DNA from: Smittia aterrima
Lineage: Eukaryota > Arthropoda > Insecta > Diptera > Chironomidae
Length of the DNA stretch: 64,000 nt
Reading direction: 5' to 3'
Assembly: GCA_033063855.1 (NCBI GenBank)
Contig: CP093831.1
Span: 5,208,001-5,272,000 of the forward strand
Shown here one piece after another: positions 1 to 13,200 of the stretch. The notes under the pieces were generated by a model. That model was not told the origin of the DNA and did no database searches. It was given only the letters and a program-made list of their open reading frames with translations. The translations under genes and the position numbers were made by a program. Within the stretch, counting starts at the first letter, position 1, and every line of letters starts with the position of its first letter.

Positions 1-259
1 AATCCTGCGATGGGCGAGAGCGGATTTGAATTTTTAATGAAGTTTTAAGAGATAAGGAAATCGCTTTTCCACTTACCGATTTCCATTAAATTTCATTCCA
101 TCTGCGGCGCCTCAATAAACATTTTTTTTAAGAATTTGATTTTTTCTTCCATGAGAAAATAACAAAACTCAAAAAGGATTTTTTTTCTCTTTACTTTTGT
201 TTTATGATGAAGTCAAAATGTTGTCATTTGATGAAGAAGGAGGAAAATGTTTCATCAAT
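1..259 (-). other. shep 3' UTR (runs off the window)
   Basis: Sequence downstream of the shep stop. No minus-strand AATAAA is seen, so the cleavage site is probably outside the window. The stretch is AT-rich, with short T and A runs. Confidence 0.6.
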
Positions 260-1238
260 TTACTTTGGGCCGTGTTGGTATTGAGTGTACTGTTCGTCAG
301 GCGATGCAGCGTTGCTCGCGTGATCAGAGTCTCCCATTTGCATCGTGTGGATGATGGATGGTTGATAGTATGGATATGGAGGACTTATATACTGCTGTGA
401 AACAAAAGAAGAAGTCGTTAGTTAGATTACTGAATGAGATTCTCGCGTGTAACTCACCGATGAGCCAATTTGCAATGTGGAGAATTGCGGAACCATTCCA
501 TATGGAACAGCAGTTGAATCGCTACTCATAATCATTGAGACGCCTCGAGGCTGCACGTTATCTTGTTTGTAAGCTGTTCCAACGCTCAATTGTGGGGCGA
601 CGTGCATGTACTGCGAATTGCACTTGAAATCAAAAAACTAATTTAGGTAAGCGCCTGTCGTTAAAGAACTCACTTGATCATCGACTTGTTGGATTGGCTG
701 AGCCATCATATAGCCAGGCATGTATCCAGGCATAGCGAAGCCTCCAACTTGAGGTGTTCCATAGCGACCATAAGCTGGCACTCCAATGTGAGCTCCAACA
801 TTAACTCCAATGCCGTTCTGTTGCATTGATGGATCGTAAGCAACTGGAACACCCTCAGCTACTTCACGCCATGCTCGCGCATTCGGATCTGGACTCTTGA
901 AGTTGTTCTTCTTCTTTGAACCACCGTCAGCAAATTTCACAAGCAATGGATCTTTGGCACCTTGCAATTGTGTACCGTTAAAGATTTGAATAATTTGTTC
1001 ACACTTTTCTCGCGATTCCATGCGAGCGAATCCGACACCTGTTGAAGAAATCATTTTTTGATTTACTTCGTTTACCTCGCATGACTTGCAACTCACCTTT
1101 TGATGTGCCCTGTTGGTCACGCAATATTCTCGTTGAGATCACTTGACCATATTTAGCCAACAACTGCTCGACATCGGTCTCCTTGAAGGTCAACGGTAAG
1201 TTGGCCAGATACAAGTTGGTGGGATCTTGTTCTTGTTG
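260..1238 (-). CDS. shep: shep exons 6-9: RRM2 and C-terminal tail
   Basis: Exon 1238-1097 starts at QQEQDPTN. Its acceptor GCAG has a poor pyrimidine tract (purine-rich sequence lies upstream) and an AAAGCAG arrangement. Exon 1038-674 carries the second half of RRM2 and the tail PDPNARAWREV...VGGFAMPGY. Exon 622-458 begins CNSQYM and encodes the VQPRGVSM motif. Exon 394-260 ends at TAA 262-260. The last acceptor is a tandem CAGCAG (395-397 and 392-394), so one Gln may be included or skipped. If the donor at 673 is not used, translation ends 11 codons later at 638. Confidence 0.93.
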
Positions 1239-4200
1239 CTGCTTTGTTCGCAATTTCCGAAGATTTTCCAAGTTTTGCGATTTATTGCAGAAAAGACAAA
1301 TGATTTTTGAAATTTATGCAAAAAATGAAATTATGCAAAAGAGAAAAAAGAAAAAGAGAAGAATAATAATTAGTAAAGTTGACGACACGATCTTCATGTT
1401 CTCATAACGACTTTCTTCACTTTCTGGTTTTTTGTGCTGCTCTCTCTTTGCCATTCGATGTTGGCAAGAGACGACAGAAGAAAACGGGAGAAAAAACTTG
1501 CATAAATCCCGAGCATATTTGAATCTATTTTTTTCTTTGATGCTCGCTCCTTGAGTTATAGAGCGAGCTGATAATTTTCACAGAATGTTTAACATAAAAT
1601 GCAGTCGCTTAATTAGAGAGACTTTGCAATGATTGCTTAATTAAGAGCAGCGTCAGTGTGCTTTTGACAGTTCAACTTTTTAGTTATTCAAAGTTTTTTC
1701 TCGCTTTGCAAAAAGTGATTCGGGGTCTAGCATGATATAGATAATAATTGTATAAATGATTTCGGCCGGCTCACGTCACTTGTCGATTACTTGATTGATT
1801 AATCAATTAAGGATAAACGTTTGGCTACTTTTCGTTCACTGTTATCTGTATTAAAATAATTTGATAAATAAGATTAATTTGCTTCCATTAACAATACTTC
1901 TGCGGACTGTATCCAAGCTAACTAATTACACAATTTTGTTTGTACACGCTTTTCATTGCTTTTATGGCGACGGACGGGAGGATGTTGGATCAAGCCTAAA
2001 TATTCCTCTATGCATGGATGACTTTACCACAAATAATAATTACACAATGTTATTTAATTCTGTTATCTATAAATGTACCTAAATGTCTCTTTTAACAATG
2101 TGAGCCAAGAAGTTTGTTCATTGAATTGCGAAAGCTTCACATTATCAAAGAGCTTCTCGTCGACTCCACGAGTTCAAAGCTAGTTATCTAAATATACAAT
2201 TATAATCATAAAATAGGAATGTTTACATCTGTAGCTACAGCATTTGTCGGCAGAATTTAATTAATAATTTTCCACTAATTAGTCGGTAAATGTTTGAGTG
2301 TTAAACTTTCCAGGTGATTATTGGAGGTAAATAAATGTACAATTAGAGCAGAACGCGTGAACGGGAGATTTTCGAGCGTCGTTAGCAAACTTTTGTGTTT
2401 GTCGACGTGAACCTATTTACAGTTTTTCCCTTTTGGGAGAAAGCTTTTAGATTGTTCAACATAATCGGATCAATTGTTGCTGCCATAGTAGAAGAACTTT
2501 TTGGAGCTCTCAGCCCTTAATAATGCTCTCGTTGAAGCGTAATATGATTAAAGTTTGCCCAGGAAACGGCCACAAATGGATGGAGAATGTCATCTCATTT
2601 AATGTTGAGCTGTGGGACTTTTTAGCAAATCATTCCCGTTTGACTTCACAAAGTTCATGGCGAACCATCGTCACCGTTTTCATTGAAGGATTTTCAAGCC
2701 TGAGTGATGCAGAACAATCCTCACGAGTGTTCATATTCATGGCAATTACAACGGTTAAGCTTACAGATCTGACAGTGTCAGAGCTTTGCTGGTAGCGAAG
2801 CCGAGATAAACTGACTTGAGTTCTGTTGATAGCATGAGCAGAGGCAAATTGTAATTAAATAGAACTGTTCAGTCTCTCGTTGCTGATTTCATTAAAGAAC
2901 TCTTGATACTCTTCATCACTTCCGCTTCCTTCCGTTTCTAATTTAACAATTCGACAAACATTTTCATTTCAAGTCTTGCGAGAAGAATAAAAAATTGAAT
3001 TGAGGAGAGCGGAAAAGAAAATTCTTCGTTTCTTGATTTTAAGATTTGATCGATTTCACTCGCTCACGAAAGAAAAATAAATTGAATTTCTCGTCTAATT
3101 CAATTCTCATCCATTTTTCGACTCTTCCAACCGCAGTCTTGAAAAATGATTCAAGATTTCGGCATTTTCCTTGTTTGCTTCTGTCCCAAGGGATGTTCAA
3201 TATTTTTCCTTTTGTCGTCTATGAAAGGATTTCGAGCTCAGTGCACGAGATCTTCATCTCAAGATAAAGTTTTTTGCCGCTACTTGTGCTTAGTGGTTTT
3301 TTTTGTTGAATCTGCAAAAACACTCTTCTCCTCCCACATTCACTGCTTCTCGGAAAATCCGATTGAAAAACCTTTTGCTAAGAGCAAAAAAAAACGGATA
3401 AAAGGAAAAACTTTTCCCACAAACTCAATTTTTCACTCATGAATATCGTTTCTCTATTCTAGCTGAAGCAAAATGTGTTGAAACTCTACTGTCTCATCCC
3501 GATTACGAAGGATATTCTATGTCTAACTTTCAACTAATTGCATTGAGCTTTGCTGATGTGCGCAAAGGCTTAGAAAGCTTTTTTTAAACTTTCCATCGAA
3601 AGCTCATCGCAAATGAGGAGACTGTCGCAAACGCAGTATCAGACTTTTGTTCTCACACTAATTACATTTAAATCCATTAAATTATCATAATGTCGCTAGA
3701 TTATAAAGAAATACTTTCTACATGGCTTTCCATTAAAACTGGGGATTATGAACGCATACAAATTCTCTCGGTTTTTCTATTGTTTTCTTATTTTTTCTCT
3801 GACTCGCTCGCTATGAATAAAACCAGAACAGGAAGTTTTTTGTGCTATGGAAAAAGTTCTACAATGAAAATTGCTTCACACTCTCTCTCCTTTTCTTTCT
3901 TTCTCAACGTTCATGATCGGAAGTTCCGCAAATTTTCCAGCGAAACTTTGTCAATCCCGAGTCACGATGAACTGTGAAATGTTGAGTGAGAGATAGAAGA
4001 GGCCGAGAAGCAATTTTCATGTTATTTTTCTATTGAAAATTTTCTCTAGAAATTTTATTCTATGTTTGGAATTTGTTTGGAGAGTTTTTGGGGGAGTTGG
4101 AGGGAGAAAATAAATTTTTTAATCAAAAAGAATTTCTCTTGTTGTAAGAAAATAATTAAAATTTCAACAAAACACAGAGAACAAAAGCGGTTTTGCATTA

Positions 4201-7200
4201 TTTATGATCAGAAAAGGGCGGCGAAATTAAATTAAACGAATAAAATTCAAAGCTTTGGAGCTGAAGGAAATAACTCGAAGGCTCTCAAGCTGAAGGTTCA
4301 CTGAAGCTTAAGAAATCAAAAAGCTCTTTTGTTAATTTAATTCTTATCAATTAGTAAACTAAAACTGCGTTTCTCATGGGATTAGTGAATTAATTTAAAT
4401 GTAATTGTTTCAACCACAACTCATGACCAAATTAAGAGAAGGACGCTTCATTCCGTTTATTAGTTTCATTAGTTTTGATAATTAAACTCAAACAGATTTG
4501 ATTAAGAATGTTAATGAGGCTAGAGGCAATTTCATCCTTTAGACAAGACCAAAATATATTTTGTTTGTCTAGAAGTTGAAAAGTCTCAGGGACCGGTGGT
4601 TGGGGGACAGAAAGGAAATAGTTTCGGGTCAGTATTACTTGCATGCAAAACAAACGTACAATGGCCGGCCTATGAAGTACCCAGATACCCACTTTGGCCA
4701 TCTGAGCTTGAATGCCCTTCGACAAGAGCCCTTTGACCGCGCCTTCAGCGCAAGCTGGTGACTCAAAATCAACAAAACCGTAGCCTGAAATGAGATAACG
4801 GAGAGACAGTTGTTTTAGGATTAAAAGAAATGTTGTCATGGCAAGCAACAAAAAACTATTGAATACCTTTACATTTATTGGTTGTTTTATCTAAAATGGC
4901 TTTTGTTGAAATGATGTTTCCGTATCTGAAAGAAAAATGAAGAAAATCGTAAAACTTTTTCCCCATTTCCAGCTCATGCTAAACTCTCAAGGGTTCAACC
5001 TCAAACTCAGCATTTGCCGTAATTAATAATGTCAGCCTTTGTCTGCTGCTAATCATCTAACGCCTCAAAACAACAAACACAATGGAAAATTGTATTTTTA
5101 GTTTTCCTTCTAAATTGAAGCCTGCGGGGACGATATAATGTTTACATTTACATCATCATTTCCAGGCGCCGAGAAAACGAGAAGCTTTTGTTGTCTAATC
5201 GTAGGAAGCTCAGACAAATTTCTGAGGGAAATGAGCATCATAACTTGCTCATGAATAAAAGAATTTTGGTGCCTCGATCTATCTATCTAGGACAAGAGTC
5301 TCTCGTGTCCTTGGAATCGTCGTCTACACGAGTTGCGGTTCATAGATTTCGTGGAATTCTCTTCTTACTAATCCAGTTCATGTCTCAATTATAATTCTTC
5401 TCGAAATTCATTTCTGCGAATTAATTCAATTTAAATCGTAGAGACTCAAAACGATTTCATTCTTGACATGATTCGCAGTTCTAGAAGTTGACTGACAATT
5501 TTAATCCTTTTAGACTCCAAAACAAATCTTTTAATTATGCGTACACGTTTCATGAGAAGACTTGCTGAGGGCGGCGTGTTGTTGTGCAACCATTTAGGAG
5601 ATTAGAAGTAATAAGGCAAACGATGTGAGGTTGGAAAGAGAGAGTGAGGCTGTGAGAGGTGGATAAGGTGACGATACTCACTGTGAACACATATTGTGTA
5701 AATCTTTGTCAGTCGTTCCCTGTTGTAAACCTCTAATGTATAAATTTGTTTTTGATAGTTGTTCTGTCTGCTGGGGCGTGGTGCTCGGACCCATCGTGTT
5801 GTTTGTATTTGTGTTGCTCAAACTTGTACTCAATGTACCGCTTTGTGATCCTGTGTTGGAGGAGCTGCTCGAGTTCGTGTTACTTGGTGAAGCGGCTGTT
5901 GGAACGCGTTGTCCGTACTATAAAGAGAAGAAGGGAGAACACATTAATTCATCTTTTCACGCCTTCGCACAATGTGAGATTCAGTTCAGTTGTCATCAAT
6001 CAAGTTTCTCTTCTTGCTTTGTTATCAGGTCGAATCGAGAGACAGAGTTGAGTGAAAGTAGACGAAGAGAAATTGAACTTTAATTCGATGAAGAAAGACG
6101 GAAAATTCGATGGAAACGAGAGAAGGAAGTGGAGTCCGAGAGTTGATGTATGAACGCCCTAATTAGTCGCTCGAAGAATTTATTTCCTTTGAGCTCTTCC
6201 TCAAACACTTTCGCCCCCGAAAAGCAAAACATTCTTCTCGCTTTCTTATCATGAAATCTAAGAGACCGGCGAAAGGGAAGAAGGAGAAGAAAGTTTTCTC
6301 TGTCCGATGTTTGTGGTTCTTAATGAGCTGACGGCTTTTGTCGGCTTTTAATTAAGCTTTAAAATGTTAATCTTGTTGTGAAAATCTGTTTTGCGGTTGA
6401 CTCTGGCGTCAAACTTCAATTTTTAATTCGATTGGTCTTCGATAAAAAAACGGAAATCGGTAAAAATTTAATTGGACTCGTGTGAAGTCGCGGTGTTTTT
6501 TAAAATATTCATGATTTTGAAATCTGATACAATTAGCCGCTGGGACGAAATTGACATGGAACGCGTGAACATGTTTTTCTCGGTTTCGTTGTGAAGAATT
6601 AAAAATTATCCGAACAAATTAAGCGCAATCTCGTTCGTTCTTCAACTCCCTCGCAGTTGTTGTCAGGAATGTGAATTTAATTTCAGATAAATTTCGTTTT
6701 GATGCGCGACAATCTGTTAATCTCATTGAGCGAAATTGACTCTTGATTACCAAACGAACGCGATGGAATTTCGTGAATATTTTATTTCACTCAAACTCGA
6801 CATCAACATTCAAAAAAGTTTAATTTGAATTCTTTGTCAATTCACTGACCGTCCTTCGTTATTTTTGAGGAAGGTGGAGGAGGAAACGAAACTTTGAGTA
6901 ATCAACAAATATTTGTCGTGTCGATTCTCAACTTTTTATAAAAACTTGGAGAAAAATTTAATTAGTTTCTTAATGAGATTTCTCATCTCGTTATCTTCAA
7001 ACGAAATCCAATCAAAGAAAAGTTTAAACCTTTGCAAGAGAGGTCGAGAGAGTTTTCCATTTATTTTCAAAGTGAATCGTCTGCTTGATTGCAGATATTT
7101 CAAGAGAACATTCTGTGATTTGCATGACAAGTTGACATTAAGAAAATATTTATGAAATTGCTTTCTCAACATCAAGAGAAATTTCCGTGGACAAAGAAAA

Positions 7201-10200
7201 TCATTTTGATGATCGACAAATTTGAAATTTGAAGTTTGAGGATGAAGCTACAGCAAGAAGCAGAATTTATTCAGACAAACGCATTAAAAATAATGATTAT
7301 GGAGAATGGAATTTTCGTTTTATCTTTCCACAGAATGGGATCCAAGCAACACACAAGAAGACGACGATGATAACGTAAACATGTGTATGCTAATCTCTCA
7401 TGCTCTCTCTTTCGCTTTCATGTCAGTCATCAAACAACAAAAGCCTCGATTCAATATTATCGAAAGAAAAGTTTGAAAAGGGAAGAATTTTAAAATTTCC
7501 CAGAGAGACGACAAGAAAGAAGAGAAACCAATTTGTTGATAATATTGCGGATGAAAAAGCAGCTGAAGCGAGATAAGAGAGCAAGCTGCCATCATTATTC
7601 CTATAAGCTCATCTGCTTTGATGAAATATTCCGCAGCATAAAGCTTCACAATCACCAACGAAATTATCCGGAGATGAGAAAACTTTAAGTTGACAAGTGT
7701 CGTTGGCACATAATTCAATTAAAACTCCACTCGACTCGACGACTCGTTACAAACTTTATTCTCAGAAATTATTTGGTTCAAATTGAAATTGAACGACAAA
7801 ACTTTTCTTTTTCTCTCGAACTCGTCACGTAGTTTTACCTTTCGCCACTTGAACTTTTTATTATTTGCAATTTGCGCCTTACAATTCAACAATTCTGGTC
7901 CAAAACTCAAGCAGCGAACTCAACTTCAGAACAAGCTGCCTCAATTAATTTTTACAAGTGAAAAGTTTGGCGAATGCTTCAAATAGCTCAAAGCAGTTCA
8001 GTGTTTGGCTTATTCAACAATTAATTTGAAGCTTTATTCAAGAGACTTCACAGGATTTCATTCAATTATGCACTTTTCGCAAGCTCTACCAGAATAATTT
8101 TGTTGGCAGCTGAGAATTTGTAAATTTGATAAAATTATTTTATTTTAAAAGGTTTTTTAACGACTTTCAATGATTTTAATTGAAGCTGCAACGAGTATTT
8201 CAACACTAAACAAATTTTTTTTGCTCTTGTAGCTTAACTGAAATATGTCACGAAAACACTTCAGACCTTCCAAAAAAAAAACACTCGAATTGCTCACTCT
8301 CCGGAATGAAACATTTAACTCAATTACGAGGCTGCGTCAATGCCAGGCTGGATGGATAAATGGCAACGTGTACACTGACAAAACTTCTGCTTCCAGTCCA
8401 TGAAGCTTCTCTCTCTCGAGTTCTTTTTTTTATCAACCAAAAAATTTTTGTGGGCGTCTTATCGTACATGAAACGTTTACACTCATTCGTGGTTGTTTCT
8501 GCTTATTGTCGTTTCTGTTCATGTGCTGGCAGAGGTTCTGACGCGTTATCTTAATGAATTTCATGGCCTCCTCCGGCTGACGTTGTTATCTGTTCATGGA
8601 ATACTTCAACCCTATCAAGCTAAGTATTGCACATTTGTCGTTTCGCCCAAAATGAATACACAAATGCATTTGAAGCGATAAGAATGAGTCAAGTCTGGGA
8701 ATGTTCAAACGAAAGTAATCACGTCGTGAGTATGAAGAAAACAAGAATTTCGATGTCGTCGTCAAATTTCTAGAGTGATAAGAAAGCAATTTAAGTCAAT
8801 TATCCCTAGAGTGTGAAGTTTGATTCGCTTGCGTCGCAATTCTGTCGATGACTCGAATGTCACCAACACGACGCTTTCGCAAAACTCTCGAGTTCAGTTC
8901 TCATAGAGAATTCGATCTAAATTTAATTTAAGTTTTGAAATTGCGAAGTCGACAGGAAAGGAAGAAAATAAGTGAAGAGCGTCTTCTTCGAATCAATTCA
9001 AATTCTTTTGCGTCCTCTCTTTACAAATGGACTTGGGTTTTTATTCTTTTTGGTATGCAAAGACATCCTCAATCCGATGAACTGTCATAGAAATGCAGGA
9101 CGAAATATTTTCTATAGAAAGAAGAAGAATTTAAGTGGAGCTCGAGAAATTGAATTTGAATTGAGCTCGAATGACTAAGAAAATTGTTTGTCCTTAGTCG
9201 AGAAAGTTTTTATAGAAAAAGTCGAGCATTTAAGCTTATTACAAGCATCTTGAGTCAACAGAACTTTGTTGTGTCAATTAATTTCTCAATGCTTGTTGAT
9301 GACTCCCAACGATCAACACAATCGTTGAAAAGGAAAAACAAATCTTGGGTTTCATAGAAATAACAAATGTTTCCACTCGAAAGCGCTAATGACTGATCGA
9401 AATCGAGACGAGGAAGGAAATTTCGTAAAGATTTTAATCTCCTACGCCTTTTCTGGTTGGAAAGGCAAAACTTTTCGCAGCTCCGAATTTTACGGTTTGT
9501 CTCGAGGGCAATTTCCCAGTTAATGGCTTTTGCCAAGTTTTACTTTTTATCGCTGTAAAGTTTTCTTTTTATCTTTTCCTAAGTACACAATAATTATGAA
9601 GGGCAGGAAACAGCAGCGGCTGATTATGGAGACTCATAATCATTCGCGTTTTACGATGGCATCTTGTCAAGATGTTTGCGAATGTCCCGGGCGCGTTTTC
9701 GTGGACAACATGAACCTGTTGATTTAACGAGAGGGAGCTCTCGTTCGATTAAATCAAAAAGAAGAAAACAGAAAATTCTTGAAACGAGGACACGAGTCGG
9801 AAGTTTGACGAAAAGGAAATTAATTTGTGCCTTCATTGATTTTCTTTTGTATTTTAATTTTGTTCTTGTTTGTTGAAATTTAATTTAACTTTGTCTCGGT
9901 TCGTTGGTCTCTCAATGAGACGTTTTTGCGGAGGTGAAGAGCGGAGGAAGCCAATTTTCTCGATGGCTTCCTTTGGCGATGTTGAAATGAGACGAGAAGT
10001 TAAGTTGAAATTGCTTCGAATTAAATGAAATTGATTTTTCGTATAAAATATCATTTCAAGATTTTTGCTATACAATCTAATGATTCAAGTAATTTGATAG
10101 TCGATAGGCGACAATCTCTGAGGCAAATAAGAAAACCGCGACGCTCTAAAAGAAATTGATCGTCTTGAGAACGAGGAACTAAAAATATTTAATTACCAAA

Positions 10201-13200
10201 CTGATTTGAAACCGCAGATGAGACGAAACGTTGCGTAAATAATAACATTTCACTTAATCAGATTAATTGAGGAACTCTTCGTAATGATGAGTAATCCAAA
10301 CAAAGTCGAAGAGAGTTGAAGATAATTATTAATTAAAGCTTCCAAATGAAACTTGAAAACGATTACGAAGCAAGTTAAGGCAAATTTTGTTAAACGAATC
10401 GACTCAATGTCACTCGACGCGAAGTTGATTGAAATCTTCTAAACCGACAACTTCACGACAAAGTTCATTAATCACAAGAGCAGCAATTAATTTCACTGAC
10501 AACACAGCTTCGATCAATTTTTCCCAGAATAAACAAATTTAATCGTCTCTGAGGGAAAGTTAGTGAAAAGTTTGATGGAAAATGTTTCAAGCGTTCGATA
10601 ACTCAAATTATTTTGCAATTAATTTCATTCGAGCCAATTACTCGAGAGATTTGAATTCGAGAGATTAGAATTCCATTTATTATGCAAATCACAAGTTGTG
10701 ACATGAACTTTGCGTGTTCACGTGGTTTCCATGTCGCAACATTAATTTTGAGTGTCACCGCACATGTTCAGATCCGAACAAAGCCACAACTGTCATTAAC
10801 AACAGCCGAGGAGGAGCTTGAAGTTGCAACGAGCTTTAAAATTAATTTAGAAACCAAAATCTGCGTTGATGCTTCGACTCATAATCCGATTTGCGTGAAC
10901 CTGTTGCTCGTTATCTGCTCCAATTTGAAATATTCTCTCGATTTCATTGATTTCTGGATTTACTCGAAGTCCAACGGGAAATTCTAATTTAAAAACTTTT
11001 TGTTCCCCCTCCAAGCAGCTTTGTGTTCAAAGCATATTTTCATTAAATTAATTCTCATTCGCAGACCCATCATATGAACTTTTATCAGCTTCAGATTATG
11101 ATGTAGCACAACTCGAGTCCCAAATGAGATTAGACTCATGAAGGAATGTTCCATGAAAAAAAAGTTATAATTACATTCATGAGGCTCCCTCGGTCTTATC
11201 ATTTGGGGATTTCTCATTCACTCGAATCATTTATGACGAGCAAATCCATCTAAATGTAAATCAGAATTGAAAGTGAAAGAGACAAGTTTAGTTTCCAATC
11301 GTTTCCAATGAAAAACCTTTGAAAATTCTCTGATATCGACAATGAATGTGCTTGCGTCATTGCCCAACAGAGATCAAGTTTTTCCGCCCACACAGTCGTC
11401 GTCATCTGCTTTCATTCATCGACACATCTCCCATCAACAATTCCATTATCGAAAGCATTCACAAGTTTTAATTAATTTATGTTTGACGCTAAACATCGTC
11501 GCGCGTCTCGTGCTCAACTTCAACTTCAAACTCAATTTCCATTCGCTCCACATTCTGCAAATAAATTACTCGCAACTCGAGTGGAGAAAGAAATAAACGG
11601 AAGCGAGAAATAAATTCCAAAGTTAATTTGAATAAACGACATTTATAACAGACTTTAGAGGAATTTGCACCGAGCATCGCTGATAAGGATTCCCGCTCAC
11701 ATATTTTATGTCGTTTCCCTCTTTTCGCCTTATCAGTTACAACAGAAAGAATTCCAATATGTTTGCACATGAATTGACTTCATCAACTGATGGCGGCGGA
11801 GGCTCTTTGCGTACATCGTTCGATGCGAATCAAATGGCGAAGAAAATTTACCGCCTTTTACCCCTCGGGGTGTCGTAACGTTCGATGTAAACTTCCTTCT
11901 TCGACTTTTCTCCTTCTTCTAATGCGAAATGAATGGTTTCAATATGAAAAGAAACTCTTGCGACTCGTTTTTATGTGTGTCGACATAATTTCTTGTTGTT
12001 TCATGTTGAACATAATTTGCATGAACAAGGAAACGTCTTTTGCCAGCCAAAGCAAAGTCGTGTGGAAGAAAGGACGGCGGAGAACATAAATCATTCGAGA
12101 AGGAAAAGCGTTTGATGACGAACGCAAGAAAATGAAATTCAAACCGGCAGCACTTTTTCATGTCTTTGTCTATCTCTGGTTAGCTTGAATGTCGTGGGAT
12201 GGCGAAGGCTCAAAGTGAGTCGAATCGAATTATGATCCTTAAAAATATTTTCGTAAACTCACTTGAGAAAAGGTCAGAGACGAATGAAGGAAGCAAACAA
12301 TTTAATTTCACTTCTATCTCGTTTGTTAAATTCTCGAAAGATTTATTTGATTTTTCACAAACGACTCGTGAGGGAATGAACAAGACTCAGCTCCTCGTGG
12401 ATCATAAGACGATGCGAGAATTTTTATTGATGAAACTTTATGAGTTCTGTGCGTTCTCAGGCGCCTGAGACGTGTCGGATCCGGCGAAATTGCTTTTTAA
12501 TAGGAAAACGCTGAATGATTGGCGTGGATTATTGGAAGAGGAAATAAAAGTATGAGGCTCGTCTGAATATCAAATGAGACGATGAGAACTCGTGAATAAA
12601 TATTTTACAAGCACTTTTCCTTTTCCTAAACTCAGCTCAAGTTTCACCCTCCGATAATCGCTGGCTCGTTAAGAATTTGTGTCACATCCATCGTGTTTAA
12701 TATGCAACTATGCTCGCTTGAACAACAGCCGAGAAGTTTTTGTATTTTGAGGAGTGAAACTCTTGATGAAGGAAGTTTGAGAAATGAGCTCGGAAACTTA
12801 CTCAAAGTAATTTATTTCAATAAACTTTGCTTTCGCCTTCACGAATTATGAGAAATTTCCTTGTCGTCGCTAACATGAAACATCAATTTGCGTAACTTTC
12901 GTCAACATTTGAGTCAAACACTTGGACAAGGCTCTCGATCAAAGTCAATTGAAGATGAATTATTTTTCGACCAAGCGAGCAAACAAAACAATAAATTTCC
13001 ACCAAATTGTTCTCCATCGAATGAATCGCTTTTAGTTTCCCCACAAATCATCATTAAACGAATAGAAAACGATGAAAATACTTAAAATTATCGCACCATA
13101 TGGTAGAGCACGAAATCAGAAGCAAAACACATTTTCCTTTGCCTACATTGCTTCTTGTTTCACGAAACCACTTAAGTACTTCCACTTGATATTCGTTTCG

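Noticed and set aside
4432..4692. Continuation of the shep exon 5 frame to a stop at 4432
   Set aside because: The extension (VGIWVLHRP...) is intron sequence; cutting at GTGGGT and joining to QQEQDP restores the conserved RRM linker.
5694..6083. Plus-strand frames over 5694-6083
   Set aside because: They are antisense shadows of the shep linker/RRM1 exon.
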